A stretch of 37,629 bases of DNA from Leptospira biflexa (GCA_020721905.1 DYLU01000029.1:1-37629); one strand, 5' to 3'. Positions 1-7,728 are shown, counted from the stretch's first letter. Notes: generated by a model not told the origin, from the sequence alone. Translations and numbers: made by a program.

Positions 1-231
1 GGTAGCGCATGCTGGTGCGCGCCCGTGAGGAGCTTCAAGCACATCGATATCTAAATAGTTATATAAAAATACGCAGCAGCCAACACCCGGAATGCCGATA
101 GTTTTTTCACGTATACCAAGCTCATCAATGACTTCAGCAACAATGCGATGTGCAATACCATGGGTGCAGCCGGGACAAAAGTGTGTAGGAGTGTCTTTTA
201 AGGTTTTTGGTCTGGTAAATACTGCCTGCAT
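1..231 (-). CDS. 2-oxoacid:ferredoxin oxidoreductase, beta (TPP-binding) subunit, N-terminal part
   Basis: The reading frame starts with ATG at 231 and runs off the left edge, so only the first 77 residues are seen. They contain HFCPGCTHG near residues 18-26 and [10 protein letters not shown] at the cut end, both typical of the thiamine-diphosphate beta subunit of 2-oxoacid:ferredoxin oxidoreductases. The CPGC cysteines normally help hold a 4Fe-4S cluster. The gene starts 10 bases after the alpha subunit stop, with a TGAGG Shine-Dalgarno overlapping that stop, so the two are translated from one message. The enzyme oxidatively decarboxylates a 2-oxoacid to the acyl-CoA and reduces ferredoxin in the cytoplasm. 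The substrate (branched-chain 2-oxoacid or 2-oxoglutarate) is inferred from the VorB-like partner. Confidence 0.9.
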   Translation of the reverse strand, partial: MQAVFTRPKTLKDTPTHFCPGCTHGIAHRIVAEVIDELGIREKTIGIPGVGCCVFLYNYLDIDVLEAPHGRAPACAT

Positions 232-241
232 GGTAGCCTCA

Positions 242-1285
242 CTAAAGTATTTTCTTAACCTGTGCCATAATATCGTCAGGGTATGGAATACCGCCGCCTG
301 GCCTTCCGTAAAAATATACTCTGGTGCCATTGTGGCAAGCTAATTGTACATCACGAAGCATCTGCCCCGTATTCATTTCCACAACCAGCACTTTATGAAT
401 CCTCTCTGAATATTCATGTATTGCTTTTGATGGAAATGGGAATAAAGTAATTGGACGCAGTAAACCGGCTCTGACCCCTTCATTGCGCAAAAACTTTATG
501 GCTGTTTTTGCAATACGCGATGGAGTACCAAATGCAATAATCATGACATCAGCGTCATCAAGCTGGTGGGTTTCATACATAACTTCGTTTTGTTCCATTG
601 CATCGTATTTTTTCTTTAAATCCAGGTTGTGAATTTCCATTTCACCAGGACCTAAGAAAAGGGACTTAATTAGCTGTGCAGGCCTGCCTTTAGCTCCTGT
701 TAGCGCCCACGGTTTTTCAGGAATTACCACCGGCTTTTCAGGGGTTAAACGACATGGCTCCTGAAACTGCCCAACCATAGCATCCGCCAGTATCATAGCG
801 GGGTTTCGGTATTTGTCAGCAAGTTCAAATGCTTTTATGGTTAAATCAAACATCTCCTGACATGAAGCAGGTGCCAGGACAATGTTGCGGTAGTCGCCAT
901 GACCACCACCATGCACTGCCTGATTATAATCGCCCTGTGTTGGGGCTATACCACCAAGCCCTGGGCCAATACGCATGATATTCACAATAACGGCTGGAAG
1001 CTCTGAGCCTGCAAGGTATGAAAATCCTTCCTGCATCAGTGAGATGCCGGGACCGGATGATGATGTCATTGCTCTGGCACCAGCAGCTGAAGCCCCAAGA
1101 ATCATATTAATTGAAGCTATCTCACTTTCGGCAGGGATAAAGGTTCCGCCAACACGGGGCAGATGTTTAGCCAGGTATTCGGGAATATCGTTTTGAGGTG
1201 TTATGGGGTAGCTAAAGTAAAATTTACATCCTGCCTGTATGGCACCTTCAGCCAGTGCTATATTTCCTTTTGTTAATACTCTCAT
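242..1285 (-). CDS. vorB: 2-oxoacid:ferredoxin oxidoreductase alpha subunit, VorB type
   Basis: A 347-residue protein of the length usual for VorB, the alpha subunit of 3-methyl-2-oxobutanoate:ferredoxin oxidoreductase. The N-terminal pyrimidine-binding domain shows SYPITPQ (about residues 25-31), the ESE motif near 53-55, [13 protein letters not shown] (about 75-87) and GGGHGDYR, followed by a transketolase C-terminal-like domain. It works with the ferredoxin-like subunit upstream and the TPP subunit downstream. The start ATG at 1285 overlaps the TGA stop of the ferredoxin gene by four bases (ATGA), which indicates translational coupling. A gamma subunit would be expected beyond the left edge. 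VOR and KOR enzymes are close relatives, so 2-oxoglutarate remains a possible substrate. Confidence 0.88.
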   Translation of the reverse strand: MRVLTKGNIALAEGAIQAGCKFYFSYPITPQNDIPEYLAKHLPRVGGTFIPAESEIASINMILGASAAGARAMTSSSGPGISLMQEGFSYLAGSELPAVIVNIMRIGPGLGGIAPTQGDYNQAVHGGGHGDYRNIVLAPASCQEMFDLTIKAFELADKYRNPAMILADAMVGQFQEPCRLTPEKPVVIPEKPWALTGAKGRPAQLIKSLFLGPGEMEIHNLDLKKKYDAMEQNEVMYETHQLDDADVMIIAFGTPSRIAKTAIKFLRNEGVRAGLLRPITLFPFPSKAIHEYSERIHKVLVVEMNTGQMLRDVQLACHNGTRVYFYGRPGGGIPYPDDIMAQVKKIL

Positions 1286-1491
1286 TTATACACCTCTATT
1301 GCTGTGTCAGGGCACATCAGTGCGCATGTTTTGCAACCAGTGCACAGGTCTTTTTTATCGGGCGATAGTTCAGCGGGGAAATAGCCAATTGCGTTATAGT
1401 GTTTTGAAATGGTGATTATCTGCCTGGGGCAGTATTTTACACAAAAGTAACATCCTTTGCAACGGTTTGTATCTATCACTATGTATGCCAT
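1282..1491 (-). CDS. 2x[4Fe-4S] ferredoxin-like delta subunit of the 2-oxoacid oxidoreductase
   Basis: A 69-residue dicluster ferredoxin with two Cys motifs: CKGCYFCVKYCP near residues 11-22 and CTGCKTCALMCP near residues 50-61, each a CxxCxxCxxxCP ligand set. It is the electron-transfer subunit of the VOR/KOR-type complex and passes electrons from the TPP site to ferredoxin. I chose the ATG at 1491 because GATGAG lies 3-5 bases upstream and the family normally begins a few residues before the first Cys. A TTG at 1509 in the same frame would add six residues. It is the first gene of the operon and its last four bases overlap the alpha subunit start. Confidence 0.9.
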   Translation of the reverse strand: MAYIVIDTNRCKGCYFCVKYCPRQIITISKHYNAIGYFPAELSPDKKDLCTGCKTCALMCPDTAIEVYK

Positions 1492-1522
1492 GGGCTCATC
1501 TCGTTTCAATACAGTTTATTTA

Positions 1523-1535
1523 CGGTAACTATCGC
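1523..1535 (-). repeat. Dispersed 13-mer GCGATAGTTACTG, 12/13 match
   Basis: On the minus strand this reads GCGATAGTTACCG, one mismatch to the window-wide consensus. It lies 32 bases upstream of the ferredoxin gene start, in the intergenic region shared with the divergent gene at 1753. Confidence 0.7.
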
Positions 1536-1723
1536 CAAATTAACAGTTTACGTTAACTGGCATTGTTTAATCATAAATAATTCTTGCCCTCTATTCGATA
1601 ATAGTATAGCAAGCAAGAAATGTATTAATAACCGAATTTATCGCTTATTGTAATATATGTCAATAAAAAGTAATTAGTGTGTACAAAATTGTTTTGTGCA
1701 TAAATTTGTAATAATATTTATGA

Positions 1724-1736
1724 GCGATAGTTACTG
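1724..1736 (+). repeat. Dispersed 13-mer GCGATAGTTACTG, exact copy
   Basis: An exact 13-base match, 16 bases before the ATG of the gene at 1753. With the copy at 1523-1535, which points the other way, it brackets this divergent intergenic region. Confidence 0.8.
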
Positions 1737-1752
1737 TTAAAAAAGGTGATTG

Positions 1753-2121
1753 ATGGATAGTAAAGAGCGAACAGCCTTAATACGCAAAGGTAATGAATTT
1801 TTTAACCAGGGCAAGATTAAGGAAGCAATTGAGATTTTTGTTAAAACCGGGTATAAAGATGGACTGCAGCGCATAGGTGATTACTATTACTACGATAAAA
1901 AGCTTCCGCTGATTGCTCTCAGATTTTACCGTATGAGTGGCAGTAAAAAGAAGATTGATGAGATCATGGAACGAATGGTATTTGCATTGGGTAAATGGTT
2001 GGGCAATGATGCAGTCAACAAAAATCAATTGAAAGTAAAACTTCCGCCGCTGAAAGTGTCGCCAAAATTAAAGATGTTAGCTCAGGAAATTTTAGAAAAA
2101 CATAAAGAAGAAAATAAATAA
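1753..2121 (+). CDS. Small TPR-like helical protein, unknown function
   Basis: A 122-residue basic cytoplasmic protein with no signal peptide or membrane segment. The N-terminal half has the alternating helix pattern of tetratricopeptide-like repeats: GNEFFNQGKIKEAIEIF near residues 13-29, then GDYYYYDKKLPLIALRFYRM near 41-60. A lysine-rich tail follows. The start is the ATG at 1753, with AAAGGTGAT just upstream; a TTG at 1750 in frame is a poorer choice. The gene stands alone between the divergent VOR operon and the MarR operon. From memory, conserved proteins of this layout occur in spirochaetes, but I cannot assign a role. Confidence 0.75.
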   Translation: MDSKERTALIRKGNEFFNQGKIKEAIEIFVKTGYKDGLQRIGDYYYYDKKLPLIALRFYRMSGSKKKIDEIMERMVFALGKWLGNDAVNKNQLKVKLPPLKVSPKLKMLAQEILEKHKEENK

Positions 2122-2260
2122 ATATTGTTCGTTGTTATTTGTATAGCTGCTTTTCAATGTGCGACAGTAAATTAGTATACCGTAAAGCGGCATAGATAAT
2201 GAAATAATTCTTTCCTTAAAAAAAATCACAAACAAATAATGAAAAAATTCAGTAAAAAAT

Positions 2261-2288
2261 TTGACATTTTTTACATACATAATATAGT
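2261..2288 (+). promoter_or_regulatory. Sigma-70-type promoter of the MarR operon
   Basis: A consensus -35 TTGACA at 2261-2266, a 16-base spacer, and a -10 TATAGT at 2283-2288. The -10 is overlapped by the palindrome at 2284-2304. It is the only strong promoter I see upstream of the 2318-6939 operon. Confidence 0.65.
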
Positions 2289-2304
2289 TAGTACTACTAA
2301 CTAT
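2284..2304. promoter_or_regulatory. Perfect 21-base palindrome, probable MarR operator
   Basis: The arms ATAGTTAGTA and TACTAACTAT are exact reverse complements around a single central C. The site starts within the -10 hexamer and ends 13 bases before the marR ATG. MarR-family regulators typically bind 16-20 bp palindromes over their own promoter, so autorepression is the natural inference. Confidence 0.7.
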
Positions 2305-2317
2305 TAGAGGGTATGGT

Positions 2318-2908
2318 ATGCAGGCAGATTCTGTTGATGCAAATATTATTGCGCTTATTGATAAATTAACCGATATAAAACGGTCATTGCTCTGGGAAAC
2401 TGCTGAAGAATTTGGGTTAACACCGTTGCAGATTCAGATTGTGCAATACATTTATCAATGCTATGCACATAATCAAGTTATGGCTGGTGATATTGCAAAG
2501 GAGTTGCTTGTTTCTAAGGCAACGTTAAGTGTTGCACTCAATACGCTTATACAAAAAGGGCTGGTGAAAAAACATATAGATACTGCCGACAGAAGAAAAT
2601 CGTGTTTAACACTTACCAATAATGGAGCAAAACTTGCACACACTTTATCTTCCAGAAAGAATGTATTAGCACAGTATCTTTCTATTCAAAACAAAAATGA
2701 TAAAAAGACGGCATTCAGAGTGCTATCGAAATTTGTGCTGAAACTTATGGATCATGGTATTGTTGATTATCTGAGGATGTGTATGCGCTGTGAACATTGT
2801 AAACAGTTGTCACGAAACAGCTATAGATGTTCATTAACAGGGCGTACCTTTGAATTTGAAGAAATGCATTTTGAATGCTGTCATTTTACATCACAAAAGG
2901 TGGTATAG
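2318..2908 (+). CDS. MarR-family regulator with C-terminal cysteine-rich tail
   Basis: A 196-residue protein. Residues about 10-150 form a MarR winged helix: recognition-helix region DIAKELLVSKATLSVALNTL (58-77) and the wing DTADRRKSCLTLT (88-100). The family is usually 140-150 residues long. Here an extra tail of about 45 residues carries Cys155, 158, 161, 171, 187 and 188 and His189, as CMRCEHC and ECCHF, which could bind zinc or an Fe-S cluster. AGAGGG lies just upstream of the ATG. A perfect palindrome covers its promoter, so it probably represses its own operon. The downstream genes (YgbA-like, hemerythrin) suggest a signal such as nitric oxide or redox stress sensed through the cysteines; this is inference. 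Related Cys-tailed MarR proteins exist in other phyla. Confidence 0.85.
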   Translation: MQADSVDANIIALIDKLTDIKRSLLWETAEEFGLTPLQIQIVQYIYQCYAHNQVMAGDIAKELLVSKATLSVALNTLIQKGLVKKHIDTADRRKSCLTLTNNGAKLAHTLSSRKNVLAQYLSIQNKNDKKTAFRVLSKFVLKLMDHGIVDYLRMCMRCEHCKQLSRNSYRCSLTGRTFEFEEMHFECCHFTSQKVV

Positions 2909-2917
2909 GTATATACA

Positions 2918-3274
2918 ATGAAGAAGAATAGTAACGATGTAGCACATGACATCAGGATTCTTGGGAAATTTATATCCATATACTGTGAGGGGAAGCATCC
3001 TGATGCAACAAAGTCAGTTGTGAAAGGCAGTGGCAAGATTGCATTGTATGTGGATCCGCTTGAGGTAACAGTATGCAATGAATGCAAAAAACTCTTGCTG
3101 TATGCAGCAAGTAAGCGTATACTATGCCCCTATAATCCCAAGCCTGCCTGCAAAGACTGTACTACCCATTGCTACGGTGAACCCTACAGAAGCAAGATAC
3201 GGGAGGTTATGCGTTACTCCGGAATCAGGATGATTTTAAAAGGAAGCATTTCATATATTAAGAAATTTTTATAA
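2918..3274 (+). CDS. ygbA: YgbA-like nitrosative-stress protein (nitrous-oxide-stimulated promoter family)
   Basis: A 118-residue cytoplasmic protein of the length of E. coli YgbA. The family hallmarks are visible: CNEC at 53-56, Cys70, CKDCTTHCY at 78-86, and VMRYSGIRM near 97-105. The seven cysteines (23, 53, 56, 70, 78, 81, 85) suggest a metal or Fe-S site. In enterobacteria ygbA belongs to the NsrR regulon and is induced by nitric oxide; its biochemical activity is not well established. The gene starts nine bases after the marR stop with TAGGT as ribosome site, so it is co-transcribed with the regulator. The assignment rests on the motif pattern and length. Confidence 0.8.
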   Translation: MKKNSNDVAHDIRILGKFISIYCEGKHPDATKSVVKGSGKIALYVDPLEVTVCNECKKLLLYAASKRILCPYNPKPACKDCTTHCYGEPYRSKIREVMRYSGIRMILKGSISYIKKFL

Positions 3275-3380
3275 CTGGTGCCAGCATGTATCGTGATACT
3301 CTGTGAACTATGATATGGCAGTAACAATATACATGGAATGGCAGTGTAAGAAATATTTTGACGTTTTATAGGAGGATACA

Positions 3381-4577
3381 ATGAGCGAATTTTTAAGCAA
3401 TATGGATGAAAAGAAAGAACAGTTGAAAAAGATGATTAAAATGCTTCACGATGGGGCTGACGTTACACAAATGAAGGCACTGTTTAAAAAGGATTTTGGC
3501 AATGTTATGCCGCATCAGATAAGTATGCTGGAAGAAGATCTCATCAAGGAAGGCATGCCTGCTGACGAAGTGCACAGACTGTGCCAGCTTCATATTGATC
3601 TTTTCAAAGAATCTATTGATGCAGGTAAGGTTGATGTACCGGAAGGGCATCCATTATATATACTGTATACTGAACATAGCAAAATATTAGGTTTTGCTCA
3701 ACAACTCGTTGGAAGTGCAACAAAATTCATTGATAATCAAAAGAGTGATGTATTTGCACGTATACAGCAGTTGATTGAGTTTTTTAAGGAATCAGGGGTG
3801 CATTACCTTCGTGAAGAAAATGTTCTTTTTCCGGTGCTGGAAAAATATGGGGTTACTCAACCGCCAAAGATTATGTGGATGGAGCATGACAATATTCGGG
3901 CAATTGAAAAAAATATGTATCAAACAGCTGATGCGCTGGCAAAGAAAATTACAAAGGAACTATCGCTTGCGTTACAAAACCATGCAATACAGCTATCTGA
4001 AACGCTGGCTGATCACTTTTACAAAGAAAATAATATTTTGTTTCCTACATCATATAAGTTTTTTAATGAAGATGACTGGAAGCTGGTAAAACAGGAATTT
4101 GATGGTATTGGGTATATGTCATACAGTCCCGTAACGCATACAGAAAAGGATGAGAAAGCAAGCACGCAACTGGCAGCTGATACTGTAAAATTTGAAACGG
4201 GTAACCTGACGTTAGAACAGCTTCAATGTATGCTTGATACCATGCCTGTTGATTTTACCTTTATTGATAAGGATGATGTGGTGCGCTACTTTAACAATGC
4301 ACCTGACCGAATTTTTGTGCGTTCAAAGGCAGTTATTGGCAGAACTGTGCAAAACTGTCATCCGGAAAAAAGCATACATGTTGTTAACCGGTTACTTGAT
4401 GAAATGAAACAGGGCACACGCAATAAGGCCGAATTCTGGATTACGTTGAATGGCCGTTTGATTTATATAACGTACTATGCTGTGCGAAAAAACGGTGAGT
4501 ATATTGGCTGCCTTGAAGTTACTCAGGACATAACTGACATTCAGAAGATATCCGGACAAAAGAGGTTGTTAGATTAA
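3381..4577 (+). CDS. DUF438 - hemerythrin - PAS protein
   Basis: A 398-residue soluble protein with three domains. DUF438 spans about residues 10-80. A hemerythrin-like four-helix domain spans about 88-245, with candidate di-iron ligands His99, His141 with Glu145 (HYLREE), His169 and His212 with Glu216 (HFYKE). A PAS domain spans about 275-390 and includes NCHPEKSIH near 325-333. Proteins of this architecture are common in anaerobes. They are often linked to NO or O2 handling and Fe-S repair, by analogy with the di-iron protein YtfE/RIC. A strong GGAGG stands six bases before the ATG. The 106-base gap after ygbA holds a small dyad GTATC-gt-GATAC at 3288-3299 but no clear promoter, so I place the gene in the MarR operon. 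Confidence 0.87.
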   Translation: MSEFLSNMDEKKEQLKKMIKMLHDGADVTQMKALFKKDFGNVMPHQISMLEEDLIKEGMPADEVHRLCQLHIDLFKESIDAGKVDVPEGHPLYILYTEHSKILGFAQQLVGSATKFIDNQKSDVFARIQQLIEFFKESGVHYLREENVLFPVLEKYGVTQPPKIMWMEHDNIRAIEKNMYQTADALAKKITKELSLALQNHAIQLSETLADHFYKENNILFPTSYKFFNEDDWKLVKQEFDGIGYMSYSPVTHTEKDEKASTQLAADTVKFETGNLTLEQLQCMLDTMPVDFTFIDKDDVVRYFNNAPDRIFVRSKAVIGRTVQNCHPEKSIHVVNRLLDEMKQGTRNKAEFWITLNGRLIYITYYAVRKNGEYIGCLEVTQDITDIQKISGQKRLLD

Positions 4578-4593
4578 TGGTGGAGTAATTAAG

Positions 4594-5895
4594 GTGATAC
4601 AAAATAAATACAAAGTTGTTGTCATTGGTGCTGGTTTTGGCGGTTTGTGGGTAGCAAAGGCGCTTGCGCATTCTGATTATGAAGCGATATTTATTGATAA
4701 GAACAACTATCACACGTTTTTGCCGCTATTGTATCAGGTGAGCGCTGCGGAAGTTTCGCCGGAGCAGATTGCCTCACCGGTACGAAGTATTCTGCGAAGC
4801 AAAAAGAATATACAGTTCATCCGGGGTGAAGTAAGTCAAATAAACTATAGCAAGAAGGTTATTGTGTGTCTTGGTCAGGAGATACCATTTGATTATCTTA
4901 TTGTCTCGGCAGGAAGTGTGAATCATTATTTTGAAATTCCCGGTGCAGGTAAATTTGCGTTTCCGCTCAAAACACTTGATGATGCTATGGTGCTGCGCAA
5001 TCATATTTTAACCTGTTTTGAGCGGGCATCATTTATCAATGATGAAGAACAACGAAAGCGCTTGCTGACCATTGTCATTGCTGGGGGTGGTCCAACAGGC
5101 GTAGAATTTGCAGGAGCTTTAGCCGAGCTGATTGCAGGACCGCTTAAAAAAGATTTTCCTGAACTTAAGAATGAAAAAATTGCATTACATTTAATTGAAG
5201 CATCCAACAATCTTATCGGGATGTACCATGCTTCATTAGGCCAGTATACTCAAAAACAGCTTGAGAAGAAAGGCGTACACGTGCATTGCAATGCTAAGGT
5301 AAATGCAATTGATGCGTCAGGAGTGCACTTGCATGACGGCAGTGTATTGCCAGCGGAGACTGTAGTGTGGACTGCGGGAGTAAAAGGCAGGCTTGTAAGC
5401 AATGATTTAACAATACAGACAGTGCCTGACGGGCGGATTGTGGTGGATGAATTTTGCAGGATTTCAGGGTATACCGATGTGTTTGTCATTGGCGATTTAG
5501 CCTGCTTTATACAGGATGGGAAGCCTTTGCCAATGATTGCGCCTGTGGCTATGCAGCAGGGGAAATATGTAGGCAGGCTTTTAAAAAGATTGCTGAAAGG
5601 CAAAAAAGTAAAGCCATTCAGATATTCAGACCGGGGCGGAATGGTTGCAATTGGCCGGAACAAGGCAGTATCACAAATAGCCGGTATGCATATAAAAGGG
5701 TATGTTGCATGGATTATATGGATTTTTATTCATATTTTGTATTTGATTGGCTTTAAAAATAAAATTTTTGTTATGATTAACTGGGTTTGGAGTTATATCT
5801 TTTTTGAAAAAAGTGTGCGCCTTATTTTGCCAGGATGTTGTGATGACCCTCACGGGGATTTGTGCCTGCACCGTGGAAGAAGTTGTAAGGGATAA
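4594..5895 (+). CDS. ndh: Type II NADH dehydrogenase (NDH-2)
   Basis: A 433-residue flavoprotein that oxidises NADH and passes electrons to quinone without pumping protons. The FAD fold GAGFGG is at residues 12-17, the NADH fold GGGPTG at 164-169, and the FAD closing motif DVFVIGD at 295-301. A C-terminal amphipathic/membrane segment spans about 368-412 (WIIWIFIHILYLIGF), as in quinone-reducing NDH-2. The last 20 residues add Cys415, 416, 424 and 431, which is unusual. The start is GTG at 4594, preceded by GGTGGAG. It lies 16 bases after the hemerythrin gene. In the context of an NO-response operon a non-pumping dehydrogenase could feed reductase activity or relieve over-reduction, but that role is inferred. 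Confidence 0.87.
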   Translation: MIQNKYKVVVIGAGFGGLWVAKALAHSDYEAIFIDKNNYHTFLPLLYQVSAAEVSPEQIASPVRSILRSKKNIQFIRGEVSQINYSKKVIVCLGQEIPFDYLIVSAGSVNHYFEIPGAGKFAFPLKTLDDAMVLRNHILTCFERASFINDEEQRKRLLTIVIAGGGPTGVEFAGALAELIAGPLKKDFPELKNEKIALHLIEASNNLIGMYHASLGQYTQKQLEKKGVHVHCNAKVNAIDASGVHLHDGSVLPAETVVWTAGVKGRLVSNDLTIQTVPDGRIVVDEFCRISGYTDVFVIGDLACFIQDGKPLPMIAPVAMQQGKYVGRLLKRLLKGKKVKPFRYSDRGGMVAIGRNKAVSQIAGMHIKGYVAWIIWIFIHILYLIGFKNKIFVMINWVWSYIFFEKSVRLILPGCCDDPHGDLCLHRGRSCKG

Positions 5896-5918
5896 CATTT
5901 TATGAGATGAGGAATGAT

Positions 5919-6239
5919 ATGAGTGATCTGTTCACTAGCGCGCAAAAGTATGTTGACGCAATTGACTATCAAAACAATGCAATTGTGAGCAAAACCATAA
6001 TTCAAAATGATAGTGGTACTATAACTCTTTTTGCTTTTGGGCAGGGTCAGAGCCTGAGTGAACATACTGCACCTTTTGATGCTTTTGTCATGGTGCTTGA
6101 TGGTCAATTTGTTATTACCATTGGTGGCAAAGAAAATACTGTAAAAGCCGGTGAAGCTATTATTATGCCTGCTAATGTACCACATGGGCTTGTTGCACTG
6201 AATAATGCAAAGATACTTCTTGTTATGATAAAAGGATAG
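5919..6239 (+). CDS. Small cupin-domain protein
   Basis: A single-domain cupin of 106 residues. The two cupin motifs are recognisable: LSEHTAPFDAFVMVLDG near residues 46-62 and GEAIIMPANVPHGL near 78-91, with His50 and His89 as likely metal ligands. I chose the ATG at 5919 because GAGG lies six bases upstream; an ATG at 5907 in frame would add four residues. It sits 23 bases after ndh and seven bases before the amidotransferase, so it belongs to the same operon. Small cupins of this sort bind metal or small ligands; the exact role cannot be read from sequence. Confidence 0.8.
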   Translation: MSDLFTSAQKYVDAIDYQNNAIVSKTIIQNDSGTITLFAFGQGQSLSEHTAPFDAFVMVLDGQFVITIGGKENTVKAGEAIIMPANVPHGLVALNNAKILLVMIKG

Positions 6240-6246
6240 TATAGTT

Positions 6247-6939
6247 ATGATAGTATGTATTCAACATGTACCATTTGAAACACCAGGCTATATACTGGAT
6301 TGGGCAATTGCACATCAAAAAGATGTGGCGATAGTTACTGCATATACAAACCATGATTTTCCTATTGTTGATTCAGTTGAGATGCTGGTTATTATGGGTG
6401 GTCCCATGAGCGTCCATGATGAACGAGAATACCCATGGCTTGTTACAGAGAAGCACTTTATAGAAAAAGTAATAAATAAAAGGAAACCTGTTTTAGGAAT
6501 TTGTCTTGGTGCACAGCTTATTGCTGATATACTGGGAGCACGTGTTTATAAAAATCATACAAAAGAAATTGGCTGGTTTGAAGTACACAGCGTAGCATCA
6601 GAAAATCCATTTGCCAAACTATTGCCTGATACATTTATGGCATTCCACTGGCATGGTGAGACTTTTGATATACCTTCAGGTGCTATACATATAGCATCCA
6701 CTGATGCATGTGCCAATCAGGCATTTGCAATGGATGACAGAATAGTGGGGCTACAGTTTCATCTGGAGATTACAGCACAGGGTGTATATGATCTGATGGA
6801 AAATTGCGGGGATGAGCTTAAGGAAAGTGGCCATATTCAGAGTAAAGATGACATTATAACAGGTATTCGTTACTGCCACCATACCCATGAAATTATGGAT
6901 ACACTGCTTGAAGCTTTTACTGTAAACTATCGCACTTAA
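6247..6939 (+). CDS. Class I glutamine amidotransferase (GMP-synthase-like)
   Basis: A 230-residue stand-alone GATase domain. The nucleophile is Cys86 in GICLGAQ, and His172 and Glu174 (QFHLE) complete the triad; VIMGGPMS near 48-55 supplies the oxyanion region. It would hydrolyse glutamine and deliver ammonia, or act as a gamma-glutamyl hydrolase. No synthetase partner is encoded nearby, so it belongs to the loosely defined GMP-synthase-like amidotransferase group of uncertain substrate. It is the last gene of the operon, seven bases after the cupin stop. Codons 28-32 (Ala-Ile-Val-Thr-Ala) carry an exact copy of the dispersed 13-mer, and a core copy overlaps its last codons at 6927-6933. Confidence 0.82.
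   Translation: MIVCIQHVPFETPGYILDWAIAHQKDVAIVTAYTNHDFPIVDSVEMLVIMGGPMSVHDEREYPWLVTEKHFIEKVINKRKPVLGICLGAQLIADILGARVYKNHTKEIGWFEVHSVASENPFAKLLPDTFMAFHWHGETFDIPSGAIHIASTDACANQAFAMDDRIVGLQFHLEITAQGVYDLMENCGDELKESGHIQSKDDIITGIRYCHHTHEIMDTLLEAFTVNYRT
6328..6340 (+). repeat. Dispersed 13-mer GCGATAGTTACTG, exact copy within a gene
   Basis: An exact copy in the amidotransferase coding region, read as Ala-Ile-Val-Thr in frame. The GCG-ATA codon pair stands out in such AT-rich coding sequence. Confidence 0.8.
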
Positions 6940-7111
6940 TGAAAAATTTTTTTTGGAGGTGTTGCCTGTTGCTTCAGATAAAATAGTAAAATAACATAAT
7001 GAGAAAAACGTCAGAACGCATAAGCTGCCGCATTTTTTAAATTCCAATTATTTATGACTGCATTTAGCACAATGACGTTTGGTGTAATTCTACTTTTGTA
7101 TGAGGTGAGCC

Positions 7112-7611
7112 ATGAAATATAAGGTATATACAGTAGCCGGAATATTTTTTATACTATTGATATCTGGTGTATACGGCACTGCCAGGTTTATGCAGGAAAC
7201 ATCTCGCTGTTGCTGAAAGCCGGTTATCACGAAGCGGTGGTTGCAAAGCTTTTTGAGCGCGTGCACAATCAATTTAAAGACACGATATCTTATGACCCAT
7301 TGTATGTGCAGGCCAAGGATTTTTACCTGGAAGCGTTGTATCGTTTGATTTATATGGGAGCAGAAAATTCAATTGGTTTCCATAATCCGGACGCGGCTGG
7401 AAGAATATTGGGTGATTCAGTTGGATTTTCTACAAAAGCGGAAGGTTTGTTGCGACAGTTACTGGCTAAAAAAGGCATTGATGTTGGGCAGAGTATAAAC
7501 CTGGAACTTGCAAAGTATCTCAACAACCGTGGTGAGCACAAGCTGATGTTTAAACGGGAGCAGGAATTTAAAGATCCGTTTGATACTGTGGAAAAAAACT
7601 GTGCCCCGTAA
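7112..7611 (+). pseudogene. Secreted protein of about 165 residues, broken by a frameshift after the signal peptide
   Basis: An ATG at 7112, with GAGGTGAG upstream, opens a clear signal peptide (Lys residues, then GIFFILLISGVYG) but meets TGA at 7214-7216. The rest of the protein continues in the frame that ends at 7611: AGNISLLLKAGYHEAVVAKL and onward to VEKNCAP. Adding one T to the TTT run at 7187-7189 joins the two frames. The mature part has no family I recognise; it is helical and follows the amidotransferase after 172 bases with no obvious gene or promoter. Either this is a recently inactivated gene or the run was miscalled in assembly. An open frame from TTG at 7210 alone would lack a signal peptide and a ribosome site. 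Confidence 0.7.
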
Positions 7612-7658
7612 TAGTTTAGGATTGTAATCAGGAAGTTTGTTTGTATATAATGATAAAT

Positions 7659-7700
7659 AAGGGTATCCTGAAAAAATGGGATACCTTAATATTTTTTTAT
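7659..7700 (+). terminator. Rho-independent terminator
   Basis: Arms GGTATCC (7662-7668) and GGATACC (7679-7685), extended by flanking AA/TT pairs, enclose a 10-base A-rich loop. A run of seven T follows within 7692-7698. It ends transcription after the gene finishing at 7611. Confidence 0.75.
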
Positions 7701-7728
7701 TGAAATAGTTTTTTTGCTATGATAAAGA
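7700..7728 (+). promoter_or_regulatory. Possible sigma-70 promoter of the sensor kinase gene
   Basis: TTGAAA at 7700-7705, a 17-base spacer, then TAAAGA at 7723-7728, 30 bases before the kinase ATG and directly behind the preceding terminator. The match is moderate. Confidence 0.35.

Noticed and set aside
3288-3299. Second operator GTATC-gt-GATAC before the hemerythrin gene
   Set aside because: Only five-base arms, no promoter beside it and no resemblance to the palindrome at 2284; likely chance.
5250-5663. Long antisense open frame inside ndh
   Set aside because: It is a shadow of a well-supported gene, without a ribosome site or protein-like composition.
7112-7611. Programmed ribosomal frameshift
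   Set aside because: No slippery heptamer with downstream structure is visible at the junction, and the change falls in a short TTT run. Mutation or miscall is simpler.
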